Part shown: positions 15,847 through 23,975 of the stretch, in pieces
How positions within the stretch are numbered: position 1 is the first letter of the stretch
Layout: each line of letters begins with the position of its first letter
Notes under the pieces: model-generated
What the model was told of the DNA's origin: nothing
The model's database searches: none
The model's input: the letters and a program-made list of their open reading frames with translations, nothing else
Assembly (NCBI GenBank): GCA_937877455.1
Contig: CALFIU010000102.1
Coordinates: 1 to 27,514 of the forward strand
Source: an uncultured Bacteroidales bacterium
GTDB lineage: Bacteria; Bacteroidota; Bacteroidia; Bacteroidales; UBA3824
Length of the DNA stretch: 27,514 nt
Direction: 5' to 3'
Made by a program: the position numbers and the translations under genes

Positions 15847-18315
15847 ATGAACAAATTAACAAAACTTGTATTAATCATAATACTAATATCTTGTGCGGCA
15901 GAACTTTATGGACAAACAAAAGTACGTGGTACAATAACAGATGTCTCCACAGGTGAACCTCTACCATTTGTAAACATAAGTTTTAAGGGAACTACCGTGG
16001 GAACAATTTCCGACTTTGATGGAAAGTATTTTTTACAAACTAAGATACCTTGTGATACCATTTCTTTTTCTATGGTAGGCTACATTCCTGTTAGTATGAA
16101 AATCCAACGAGATGCTTTTCAAGAACTTGATATTCAGCTTGATCCCGAAACATACGAGATGGACGAAATTGTTGTTCATCCTGGCGAAAATCCAGCATGG
16201 CGAATAATGCGTAATGTAGAAGCTAATAGAAAAAAGAACAACCCCGATAGATTTCAAAGTTATAAATATGAGGTTTATAACAAAATGGAGCTTGATATTA
16301 ACAATGTTAAGGAGCAGTGGGGCGAAAAAAAAATATTAAAAAACTTTGATTTTGTGTTTAATTATGCCGACACTTCCGCCGAAACAGGCAAGGTTTATTT
16401 ACCAGTTTTTATAACCGAAAGCCTTTCTGATGTATATCATAAGTCATCGCCAGAAAAAATGAAAGAAGTGATAAAGGCAAGTCGCATTTCAGGGGTGGAA
16501 CGTTCGAGTTTGTCGCAATATACGGGACAAATGTACGTTGATGTAAATATTTATGATAACTACATACCAGCGTTTGGACACGATTTTGTTTCACCTGTGT
16601 CGGATTATTGGAAACTAAACTATAAATATTATCTTCTTGATAGTTTATACGACGAAACGGGTAAATATATTTATCATTTATCGTTTAAACCCAAAAGAAA
16701 ACAAGAATTTACCTTTACTGGAGAATTGTGGATTAACGACTCTACTTGGGCTGTTAAAAAGGTAAAAGCAACTATGAGTAAAGATGTTAATCTCAACTAT
16801 ATTAACAATCTCATTGTAACTCAAGAGTATAAATATACCGATAGTATTTGGTTTCTTGAAAAAGAGGAACTATTTTTAGATTTTAATCTTACCGACAATA
16901 CCATGGGATTGTTTGGTCGGCGAACAATGACGCGTAGAAACATAGAAATAAATCCTGATTTTCCCGAAAATACATTTACTTCTGCGGCTTCAACCGAGTC
17001 AATAGTTGAGGAAGGTGCAATAAATCGTGATACTGCTTATTGGAATGCCGCGCGACACGAAAAACTTTCGCAAAAAGAGCAAAACATTTACCAAATGGTT
17101 GACTCAATAAAAGAGGTGCCAATTTTTCATACTATAACCAACACTGTTAACATGCTTATTGGTGGATATTGGGTAACAAAAGGTTGGTTTGAATACGGTC
17201 CTTATTTCAAAACTTTTAGTAGCAATCCTATAGAAGGATGTCGGTTTCGTGTTGGCGGTCGCACAAGTTTAAAGTTTAGTAGCGATGTTAGGTTTAATGG
17301 ATATGTGGCATACGGTTTAAAAGATGAAAAGTTAAAATATGGGTTAGGAGCTCTTTATCTGCTCAATCGCAATCCGAGGCGTACAATGGAAATTCAGTAT
17401 AAGTATGATTATGAGCAACTTGGAAAAAGTCTCAATGCATTTACCGAAGATAATATACTTGCCACAATATTGAAACGTAAGCCCAATGATCACATGTTGC
17501 TTAATCGTTCGTTAGACTATACTTACGAGCATGAGCATTTTCAAGGTTTTAGTAATTTTATTAATCTGCAATACAAAAAACTTTATCCAAGTAAAATTAT
17601 TCCATTTCAAAACGAAAGCCTAAATAAGTATTTTAAACATATAACCAGTTACGAAGCTACGTTGACAACACACTACGCTTATGATGAAAAATATGTTGAT
17701 GGAGATTTCCTAAGAGCAAGTATGGGTTCAAAGTATCCAACTTTTGATGTTTCTGCAACGGCTGGTGTTTGGGATAATGATGGCAAATACGATAACTATT
17801 ATCGTTTTATAGCCATAGCTAGCCAAATGCAACCTATAAATCCAATAGGAAGGTTAAAATGGATAATTGAATGTGGCAAAATAATTGGCACATTGCCTTT
17901 TCCGTTGTTAAAGTTGCACGAAGGTAACGAAACTTATGTGTTTGATTCCTATGCTTTTAACTTGATGAATCTCTATGAATTTGCTTCCGATACATACCTG
18001 TCAGCAACGTTGGAACATCATTTTAATGGCTTTTTCTTAAATAGAATACCGTTAATGCGTAAGTTAAAATGGCGCGAAATTGCTTATGCAAAGGGGCTTG
18101 TTGGAGAAATTTCTGAAAAAAATAGCCGCGAAAATGCATTGTTTGATTTCCCAACAACTCTTGGCAATGTTAATAAGCCTTACTTGGAGTGTGGTGTTGG
18201 AATAGAGAATATATTTAAATTTTTTAGAGTTGATGGCGTATGGCGGTTAACGTATTTAGACCATCAAGATATTTCTAAGTTTGCTATACTACTTAAGGCG
18301 CAAGTTATTTTATAA
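15847..18315 (+). CDS. DUF5686 / carboxypeptidase-regulatory-like domain envelope protein
   Basis: The protein has 822 residues. A signal peptide ends near LISCAAELYGQ; the LISC could act as a lipobox, but cleavage after Gln23 by signal peptidase I is equally plausible. Residues 24 to about 105 are a CarboxypepD_reg-like beta domain (VRGTITDVSTGEPLPFVNISFKG, then GTISDFDGKYFL, then DEIVVHP). The remainder matches the DUF5686 family of Bacteroidota, with PAWRIMRNVEANRKKNNPDRF near 117-137 and many amphipathic strands towards the C-terminus, so an outer-membrane barrel is likely. Function is unknown; the N-terminal domain resembles the one on TonB-dependent receptors. It has its own -7 element and stands alone. 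Confidence 0.85.
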   Translation: MNKLTKLVLIIILISCAAELYGQTKVRGTITDVSTGEPLPFVNISFKGTTVGTISDFDGKYFLQTKIPCDTISFSMVGYIPVSMKIQRDAFQELDIQLDPETYEMDEIVVHPGENPAWRIMRNVEANRKKNNPDRFQSYKYEVYNKMELDINNVKEQWGEKKILKNFDFVFNYADTSAETGKVYLPVFITESLSDVYHKSSPEKMKEVIKASRISGVERSSLSQYTGQMYVDVNIYDNYIPAFGHDFVSPVSDYWKLNYKYYLLDSLYDETGKYIYHLSFKPKRKQEFTFTGELWINDSTWAVKKVKATMSKDVNLNYINNLIVTQEYKYTDSIWFLEKEELFLDFNLTDNTMGLFGRRTMTRRNIEINPDFPENTFTSAASTESIVEEGAINRDTAYWNAARHEKLSQKEQNIYQMVDSIKEVPIFHTITNTVNMLIGGYWVTKGWFEYGPYFKTFSSNPIEGCRFRVGGRTSLKFSSDVRFNGYVAYGLKDEKLKYGLGALYLLNRNPRRTMEIQYKYDYEQLGKSLNAFTEDNILATILKRKPNDHMLLNRSLDYTYEHEHFQGFSNFINLQYKKLYPSKIIPFQNESLNKYFKHITSYEATLTTHYAYDEKYVDGDFLRASMGSKYPTFDVSATAGVWDNDGKYDNYYRFIAIASQMQPINPIGRLKWIIECGKIIGTLPFPLLKLHEGNETYVFDSYAFNLMNLYEFASDTYLSATLEHHFNGFFLNRIPLMRKLKWREIAYAKGLVGEISEKNSRENALFDFPTTLGNVNKPYLECGVGIENIFKFFRVDGVWRLTYLDHQDISKFAILLKAQVIL

Positions 18316-18370
18316 AGGTTAAAAAAAACAGATTTTGAAAAGATATTTTGGATATTAATTGAAATTTTTT

Positions 18371-18399
18371 TTTGTCTATGTAAAAAACATTTAAATTTA
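18371..18399 (+). promoter_or_regulatory. Weak promoter candidate for the NACHT gene
   Basis: TTTG at 18371-18374 and TAAATTTA at 18392-18399 (last base mismatched) with a 17-bp spacer. The spacing is short and the -7 imperfect, so the gene may be weakly or conditionally expressed. Confidence 0.35.
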
Positions 18400-18425
18400 C
18401 CGCTGATTTTGTATAAACTACGGCT

Positions 18426-20873
18426 TTGGAAAATTTTGAAAAAGAGGATATTGAACTATTGAGATGCGCTGTAGAAAAAAAGTTCGGCGGTAGAGTTATG
18501 TACGCAAAGGATTGTGTGTTATTGTCGGATGTGGTGTTTGAAAAAACAGGCGCAAAGATAAGTCAAACCACAATTAAGCGGCTTTGGAATTTGGTTAATT
18601 CATCGTTCAATCCTTCAAAATATACACTTAATTCTTTGTCGGCATACGTTGGTTTTGCCGATTTTGAGGCTTTTGTTTCTGCCAAAAAAGACCGTGAGCA
18701 AGACATAAAATCAAAAGAAGTTTGGTTGCAAATTCAGAGAAAAGCAAGGTTAATTTCTTTGCGAAATTACTATTCCATAACATCGAGAATGGGCGTTGAA
18801 CTAAAAAATACAGTTAGACGCAAGTTTGCTGGTCAGAAATTTGAAAAGTTTATGGACTCGGATAAAACAGCCACGGCTTTTATTGCTCCTGGTGGGTATG
18901 GAAAATCTACAATTGTAGCCAGTTTGGTTTATGATTATTTTCTTTGCGATAATGCTGTATATCAAGATGATATTGTATGGTTAATAGATTGTGCAGTAAT
19001 AACAGATTTGAAAAGCAGCGAGTTTGATATTGAAGAATTTTTGCTGTCGTTGCTTGGATATTCTGTCAACAAATCGTTTATGGATTATTTTGATCGTAAT
19101 CCAGAAAGCATGTGTGGCCGTATGGTAATTTTTTTTGATGGTCTTAATGAATTGCAACAAAATGGTCGTATTCACCTACTTGAAAACATTGTGCGTGTTA
19201 TTGCCGCCAATAGTGGTCAACAATATATAAAAATGGTGTTTACCGCACGTCCAGACCTTTGGTCAAGATTGTGCAAGATGATTAACGAGTCTGCTAATTT
19301 AAAAAAATGTTGGTTTGATGTTGAATTTTCAACAAACCCTCGAATTTCTGCCAATGTTCCGCCTTTAAAGATGCAAGAAGTTGAACAAGTTTTAATGAGC
19401 AACAATGCCTACGATTTTTCTCATATTGCAATGTTTATGCACGGTGGATTTTCTAATATTGCGCGCATACCATATTTTTTGCACATCTACATATCACTTG
19501 CGCAAACACGTCCCGATAGCATAAGCGATATAGACTTGTTGCGTGAATATATGAAACGCAAAATTATAGAACCACCAGAAGGGGCGCAAAATATAGAACT
19601 TATTGACAAAATACTCCAAGGTTCAAATTATGGGCTTGGCTCTGATTATGCAGTTAAAGACAACATAGAAATATTTCTTCAACGTTATACTCATGAGTAT
19701 GCTAATCTTATAGACGATGGTATTATTTACGAATACAAACATATTGGAAAGTTTCTTGTTCCACAAACATACATAAAATTTTCTCATAGTATTTTGTTTG
19801 AGTTTCTTTTGGCTAATCATTGGCTAAGAAAATATGGTTTTACCGAAAAATTATTAGAAAAAGTATCCACATTTTATCATAAAAATCCTGTTTTGAAATA
19901 TCAAATTGTATTGTGGATAATAAAATATTCGTTTAAGGAAAAACAAATTACTCTTGTAAAAGATATATTTAAGTTGGCGAAAGAGTATTTTCAGGTTGAA
20001 GGAGAAAAATCTGATGTTGGAAAACGCCTTGTTAATATTGTTGGCATAGAATTAAGAAAGTTTCAGCCCAACGAACGAGATAAAGTGCTTGAGCATTTTG
20101 CAAAAGATGCCGATGCACGTGCTTATTATTATATGGATTTTTGTGATATAGACAATCTTAATGGATTTTATGGGCATGCACTTGAACAATATTTTCTTAA
20201 ATATGCTAATCAACCTTCACAATTGATTTTTGGTCGTTTTTTAAAACTTATTCAGAGTCTTTTCAACAAAAGTCGTCAGGGTATTGCCAAATATTATGAA
20301 GAAATAAAAAGTCTTTCTTGTGGTGATATGCCAGCAAATATTCATGCTATTGAACTGGCAGCGCAACTTATCTATCTCGAAAATATAGAAAAAGAAGTAC
20401 CAACAGCTGTTTTGCAATATGTTGCACAATTTGCAAAAGAATATTACAGGTCAATGATAAATGATGGTAAAAGTTTTGATTATAACTCGTTAATTCTACT
20501 TGATACTTTGTCGGTGTGCAGAAAATTTAAAGTTGTGGAAGAAGTATGTGCAGTGTTGTCTGAAAAATACGAAAGTTTTTCGATCCTTTGGGACGAATAC
20601 AATATTCAAACACTGCTAATATATTCTCAAGCGTTGCTTAGAGATGGGCGCGAAAACAAAGCACGACGTTATTTTTCTCATATTGAACTTGTAAGGCGCG
20701 AGTTGTTACCAGCCAATACTTTCAATTATTGGACAATGCGTTATTGTCAAATTGCATCTGAGTTTTATGAAAATGGTACAAGCCAATATGTAGACCTAAC
20801 TCAAAAAGCAGCTGCAATTGCTAAATATCTTCAGTTTCCATATTTTGTTGCAAAGAGAAAACAATTGCATTAA
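18426..20873 (+). CDS. STAND NTPase with NACHT domain and Bacteroidota-type N-terminal domain
   Basis: The protein has 815 residues. Residues 1 to about 85 match a domain found at the N-terminus of many Bacteroidota proteins, recognisable by LSDVVFEKTGAKISQTTIKRLW, then PSKYTLNSLSAYVGFADFEAF; it looks helix-turn-helix-like. A NACHT-type ATPase follows: Walker A GGYGKST at 156-162, Walker B VIFFDGLNE with D238, and a sensor-like FTARPD at 272-277. The rest, about 450-815, appears all-helical and repeat-like (TPR or similar), the usual ligand-sensing solenoid of STAND proteins. There is no TM segment. The start must be TTG 18426: an in-frame stop lies at 18414 and the next ATG falls inside the N-terminal domain. 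Known: NACHT proteins include signal transducers and anti-phage bNACHT proteins. Which this is cannot be told. Confidence 0.82.
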   Translation: MENFEKEDIELLRCAVEKKFGGRVMYAKDCVLLSDVVFEKTGAKISQTTIKRLWNLVNSSFNPSKYTLNSLSAYVGFADFEAFVSAKKDREQDIKSKEVWLQIQRKARLISLRNYYSITSRMGVELKNTVRRKFAGQKFEKFMDSDKTATAFIAPGGYGKSTIVASLVYDYFLCDNAVYQDDIVWLIDCAVITDLKSSEFDIEEFLLSLLGYSVNKSFMDYFDRNPESMCGRMVIFFDGLNELQQNGRIHLLENIVRVIAANSGQQYIKMVFTARPDLWSRLCKMINESANLKKCWFDVEFSTNPRISANVPPLKMQEVEQVLMSNNAYDFSHIAMFMHGGFSNIARIPYFLHIYISLAQTRPDSISDIDLLREYMKRKIIEPPEGAQNIELIDKILQGSNYGLGSDYAVKDNIEIFLQRYTHEYANLIDDGIIYEYKHIGKFLVPQTYIKFSHSILFEFLLANHWLRKYGFTEKLLEKVSTFYHKNPVLKYQIVLWIIKYSFKEKQITLVKDIFKLAKEYFQVEGEKSDVGKRLVNIVGIELRKFQPNERDKVLEHFAKDADARAYYYMDFCDIDNLNGFYGHALEQYFLKYANQPSQLIFGRFLKLIQSLFNKSRQGIAKYYEEIKSLSCGDMPANIHAIELAAQLIYLENIEKEVPTAVLQYVAQFAKEYYRSMINDGKSFDYNSLILLDTLSVCRKFKVVEEVCAVLSEKYESFSILWDEYNIQTLLIYSQALLRDGRENKARRYFSHIELVRRELLPANTFNYWTMRYCQIASEFYENGTSQYVDLTQKAAAIAKYLQFPYFVAKRKQLH

Positions 20874-20880
20874 AAAATTA

Positions 20881-20912
20881 TTTGCAAGATAATGTGTTTT
20901 TTTTTATCTTTG
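20881..20912 (+). promoter_or_regulatory. Promoter of the kinase/phosphatase signalling operon
   Basis: TTTG at 20881-20884, a 20-bp spacer, and TATCTTTG at 20905-20912 match the Bacteroidota consensus exactly. It starts eight bases after the NACHT stop codon, so the signalling operon has its own strong promoter. The predicted leader to ATG 20944 is about 25 bases. Confidence 0.75.
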
Positions 20913-20943
20913 TTAAAAATTATAAACTTAATTGTCAGTAAAA

Positions 20944-21297
20944 ATGAAACTTAGGCAAATACTATTGTTGGTTATTATGTCTGTTGTGCTGTGTTCGTGT
21001 ACCACGCCAATAGCCGTAATTGTTGACCATCCAGCCAAGTTTAAAGACAAAGAAGTAAAGATAAAAGGTCGTGTTGTTAGTGCCATAAAACTTGAGGATT
21101 TAAGTTTTTTTATTCTTAAACAAAATGGCAGACGTATTAATGTAGTTACCAACGATTTTTTGCCAGTTGTAAACGATTGGGTAAGCGTTAAAGGTGTGGT
21201 TGATAACAAGTTTTATTATCAACGCGACACAATGCTTGTGGTTAAAGAAACAATAAAGGCAAGCAAGGAAACTAATTTTAACAAAGCTGTAAACTAA
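20944..21297 (+). CDS. Small OB-fold-like lipoprotein
   Basis: The protein has 117 residues. The signal peptide ends VVLCSC, with Cys19 as the likely lipidated residue. The mature part has an OB-fold strand pattern: KDKEVKIKGRVVSAI, LSFFILKQNGRRINVVT, DWVSVKGVVDN, then MLVVKE. It resembles small periplasmic OB-fold proteins, but I cannot assign a named family. It is the first gene of the signalling operon, with nine bases to the next start, and ATG 20944 is preferred to a TTG 12 bases upstream. Inference: an envelope subunit or ligand-binding accessory of the kinase system. Ser20 is absent at position +2 (Thr instead), so there is no Asp-type inner-membrane retention signal. Confidence 0.72.
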   Translation: MKLRQILLLVIMSVVLCSCTTPIAVIVDHPAKFKDKEVKIKGRVVSAIKLEDLSFFILKQNGRRINVVTNDFLPVVNDWVSVKGVVDNKFYYQRDTMLVVKETIKASKETNFNKAVN

Positions 21298-21306
21298 AAA
21301 ACAATT

Positions 21307-22782
21307 ATGTCAAGATATATAGTTATTTTATTGTTAGTGTTGATAGCTACGGTTTGTCAATCGCAAGGCATAATTGTAAGAGATGTTGATGAGAGCGGTT
21401 TTCCTGAGATAAAAGTTCGGTTTTCTGTTGAAACAAGCGAACAAATCCCATCTAATTTAGAAATATTTGAAAATGGAAACAAGATAGAATATAAATTGTC
21501 GTCTGTATCCGAAGAAAAAGATGATAATGAGGGCAATACATACATTGTTTTGATAGAAAACTCTTATTTTTTTACAAAAAATAAAATTTTTGACGAGTTG
21601 TATGCAAGCCTTAATAGTATTATAGACATGGCTAAGGAAAACGACAAGATAAATATACTTTATTATGGAATTAAACCACCAAAAAGTGGTAGCGTATGTT
21701 ACATAAATGCAGAGCCAACGGGAAATTTTCAAATATTAAAAAAAATGGTGTCAAAGCAGTTTGTTCCCAATACAGATAGCACTTTTATAGACAACCAATT
21801 ATTTGAAAGTCTTGAAGAAGTTTCTACGTATGCACAGCAAATTGCGCCTTCCAACAATACTAAGATACTTTTTTTTATAGGTAGAGGTCTTAATCTTGGC
21901 AATATGTTGGAACTTCCCGAATCATTTTTTAATACCATTAGAAACGGTCAAGTATATTACAATGTGTTGATGTATGATAGTAAATCTCAAAATGCACAAA
22001 AAGATTTATTAAGAATGGCAGAATTGTCAGGAGGTTCGTTTTCGATGTTTCAGCAAGGAACGTTAGAACAACGGCTTGCCCAAATGTTTGAAAAAACATC
22101 AAAAAACAATCCCAAAAAACAAACATCGGTTTTTGTGGCACAGTTTGCCACATCGCAGCGTGGAATGATAAATACCTTTGAAATGAAGTTTCAAGGAAAC
22201 ATTGTGCAGGGGAGTTTTAGCAATCCACATTATGAAGGCATATTTGGGCAACATCCTTTGACAGTTGTTAGTGTGGCTTTGTTGGCAGTTTTAGCAGTTA
22301 TAATGTTGCTATATTGGTTGGCTCGTCGCAAAGTACTAAAAAGTATTAGTATTCAAGAAATACAGCGTGTGCGAGAAATTCAACACCAAAATAGGGTTTT
22401 AAAAAAAGAACTTGATAAATATCGCAAACATCCAATTAGTGTAGTACACTCTTTTGACAATTTTAACGCTGGCGAAACGCTTATTGGCAGTGGAAAAATA
22501 ATTCCCAAAATACTAATAGAATGCGATGGCGAACAATCTTCGTTTGATCTTACCAAACTTGTGATGACAATTGGACGCAATGCCGATAATGATATTGTTA
22601 TAAATAATAGAACAATATCAGGACGGCATGCCACTTTGAGTTATGAGGGTGGTTTTTTTTATATTACCGACAATAATAGTACTAATGGTGTGTTTGTCAA
22701 TGATATACGTATAGAAAAAAACAAAGTACACACTGGTGATATTATTAGGTTTGGTGCTATATTTGCAAAACTAAAATACTGA
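21307..22782 (+). CDS. Transmembrane protein with periplasmic vWA-like domain and cytoplasmic FHA domain
   Basis: The protein has 491 residues. A signal peptide (about 1-20, ending CQSQ) directs residues 21 to about 315 to the periplasm; this part has the alternating strand-helix pattern of a von Willebrand A domain, but the metal site is degenerate (ENSYF where DxSxS is expected). One TM helix lies at about 318-338, followed by a basic stop-transfer (ARRK) and a coiled-coil segment at about 345-373. The C-terminal FHA domain, about 405-491, keeps Gly423-Arg424, Ser438, His441 and STNGVFVN, the phosphothreonine-binding residues. Inference: recruits threonine-phosphorylated partners to the membrane and links this to a periplasmic interaction. 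The phosphatase gene follows after five bases. Confidence 0.83.
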   Translation: MSRYIVILLLVLIATVCQSQGIIVRDVDESGFPEIKVRFSVETSEQIPSNLEIFENGNKIEYKLSSVSEEKDDNEGNTYIVLIENSYFFTKNKIFDELYASLNSIIDMAKENDKINILYYGIKPPKSGSVCYINAEPTGNFQILKKMVSKQFVPNTDSTFIDNQLFESLEEVSTYAQQIAPSNNTKILFFIGRGLNLGNMLELPESFFNTIRNGQVYYNVLMYDSKSQNAQKDLLRMAELSGGSFSMFQQGTLEQRLAQMFEKTSKNNPKKQTSVFVAQFATSQRGMINTFEMKFQGNIVQGSFSNPHYEGIFGQHPLTVVSVALLAVLAVIMLLYWLARRKVLKSISIQEIQRVREIQHQNRVLKKELDKYRKHPISVVHSFDNFNAGETLIGSGKIIPKILIECDGEQSSFDLTKLVMTIGRNADNDIVINNRTISGRHATLSYEGGFFYITDNNSTNGVFVNDIRIEKNKVHTGDIIRFGAIFAKLKY

Positions 22783-22787
22783 TAATT

Positions 22788-23975
22788 ATGTCCCAAACCA
22801 AAGAACTTGCCAACTTTTATTACATTAGCCTAACCGACAAGGGTATGGTGCGGAGTCGCAACGAAGATTATCTTGGATATTTCGACACTGTCAACGGACA
22901 TGTATTTGTAGTATGCGATGGTATTGGTGGATTGCCATGCGGGGATAAAGCCTCTCAGACGGTAGTAAATTCGGTAAAGTTTTTCTTTTCAAACTTTTAT
23001 TATCGAGATGTTAACAATGCACTTGAAGATGCGCTTGATTACGCTCAAAATAGAATCTTTGAAGAGGCACGGATTGATAATAGTTGTGCAGGGATGGGCA
23101 GTACAGTTGTGCTTGCATTGGTTAGAAACAACAAAATTTATTTTGCCTATATGGGAGATTCGCGCATTTATTATATGCATAACCGCAAGTTGCAACGCCT
23201 AACCGAAGATGATAGTTATGTACAACAGTTGGTTAATGAAGGCAAAATTACCCAAAAAGAAGCAGAAATTCATCCTCGTAAAAACGAATTAATAAGAGCT
23301 ATGGGCATGACACCAACCCAAAAACCTCATGTTTGTCGTAAGCCAATATCTCCTTCTGATGGAGATTTGTTGTTGCTTTGCACAGATGGCCTTTATAACA
23401 TGGTGGGAGAGCAAGATATTCAGGCAACACTTGCAAAGCGCGGCTACATAGAGAGTAAAGGAATGGAGTTGATGAAAAATGCTATAAAAAATGGAGGAAA
23501 AGATAATATAACGCTTCAGCTTGTAAAGTTTTATAACGTTAATAATTTTACAGATGGACATAAGAAACATTATAAGTTCAACGCACATTTCAATGTCAAG
23601 ATTTTTATAGTTGTATTATTATTGGCAACGTTGATAGGCGTTTATTATATGAGGCAAGTACATAATAATAACCAAGATTTTGTTATGGCTAACGACAAAA
23701 AAGAAGAATTTGTAAAAATACAGATAGAAAGTCCAGAGTTGGCAGATTCGTTATTGGAAGTGTTTAATGTTGCATCAAAAGATGCTATAATTATAATTGC
23801 CAACAAAAAGAATTTTGTACAATTGCCTGTTAAGAAAATTTTTACAACTCGTTATTATGATAATTTGGCTGTACTCGAAAAACTATATGGTACGTCAGCA
23901 CAAAGAATAAAAAAAGCAAATAAACTTAACAACGAGCCATTAGCTCCTGGTATAAAAATAATAATACCTTACTGA
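22788..23975 (+). CDS. PP2C-family Ser/Thr phosphatase with TM helix and periplasmic LysM domain
   Basis: The protein has 395 residues. The cytoplasmic PP2C domain (about 8-250) shows the family motifs in order: SRNEDYLG, VVCDGIGGLPCGD, GMGSTVVLA, YMGDSRIYY, LTEDDSYV, LLCTDGLYN and GGKDNITL, with the metal-binding Asp residues present. One TM helix (about 270-290, KIFIVVLLLATLIGVYYM) is followed by a periplasmic stretch whose last 45 residues fit a LysM fold: YYDNLAVLEKLYGTS, RIKKANKLNNEPLAPG, KIIIPY. The usual GDTL is replaced by YDNL. LysM binds N-acetylglucosamine polymers such as peptidoglycan. Soluble PP2C enzymes end after the catalytic domain, so this ectodomain is notable. The stop overlaps the kinase start by one base (TGATG). 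Confidence 0.88.
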   Translation: MSQTKELANFYYISLTDKGMVRSRNEDYLGYFDTVNGHVFVVCDGIGGLPCGDKASQTVVNSVKFFFSNFYYRDVNNALEDALDYAQNRIFEEARIDNSCAGMGSTVVLALVRNNKIYFAYMGDSRIYYMHNRKLQRLTEDDSYVQQLVNEGKITQKEAEIHPRKNELIRAMGMTPTQKPHVCRKPISPSDGDLLLLCTDGLYNMVGEQDIQATLAKRGYIESKGMELMKNAIKNGGKDNITLQLVKFYNVNNFTDGHKKHYKFNAHFNVKIFIVVLLLATLIGVYYMRQVHNNNQDFVMANDKKEEFVKIQIESPELADSLLEVFNVASKDAIIIIANKKNFVQLPVKKIFTTRYYDNLAVLEKLYGTSAQRIKKANKLNNEPLAPGIKIIIPY

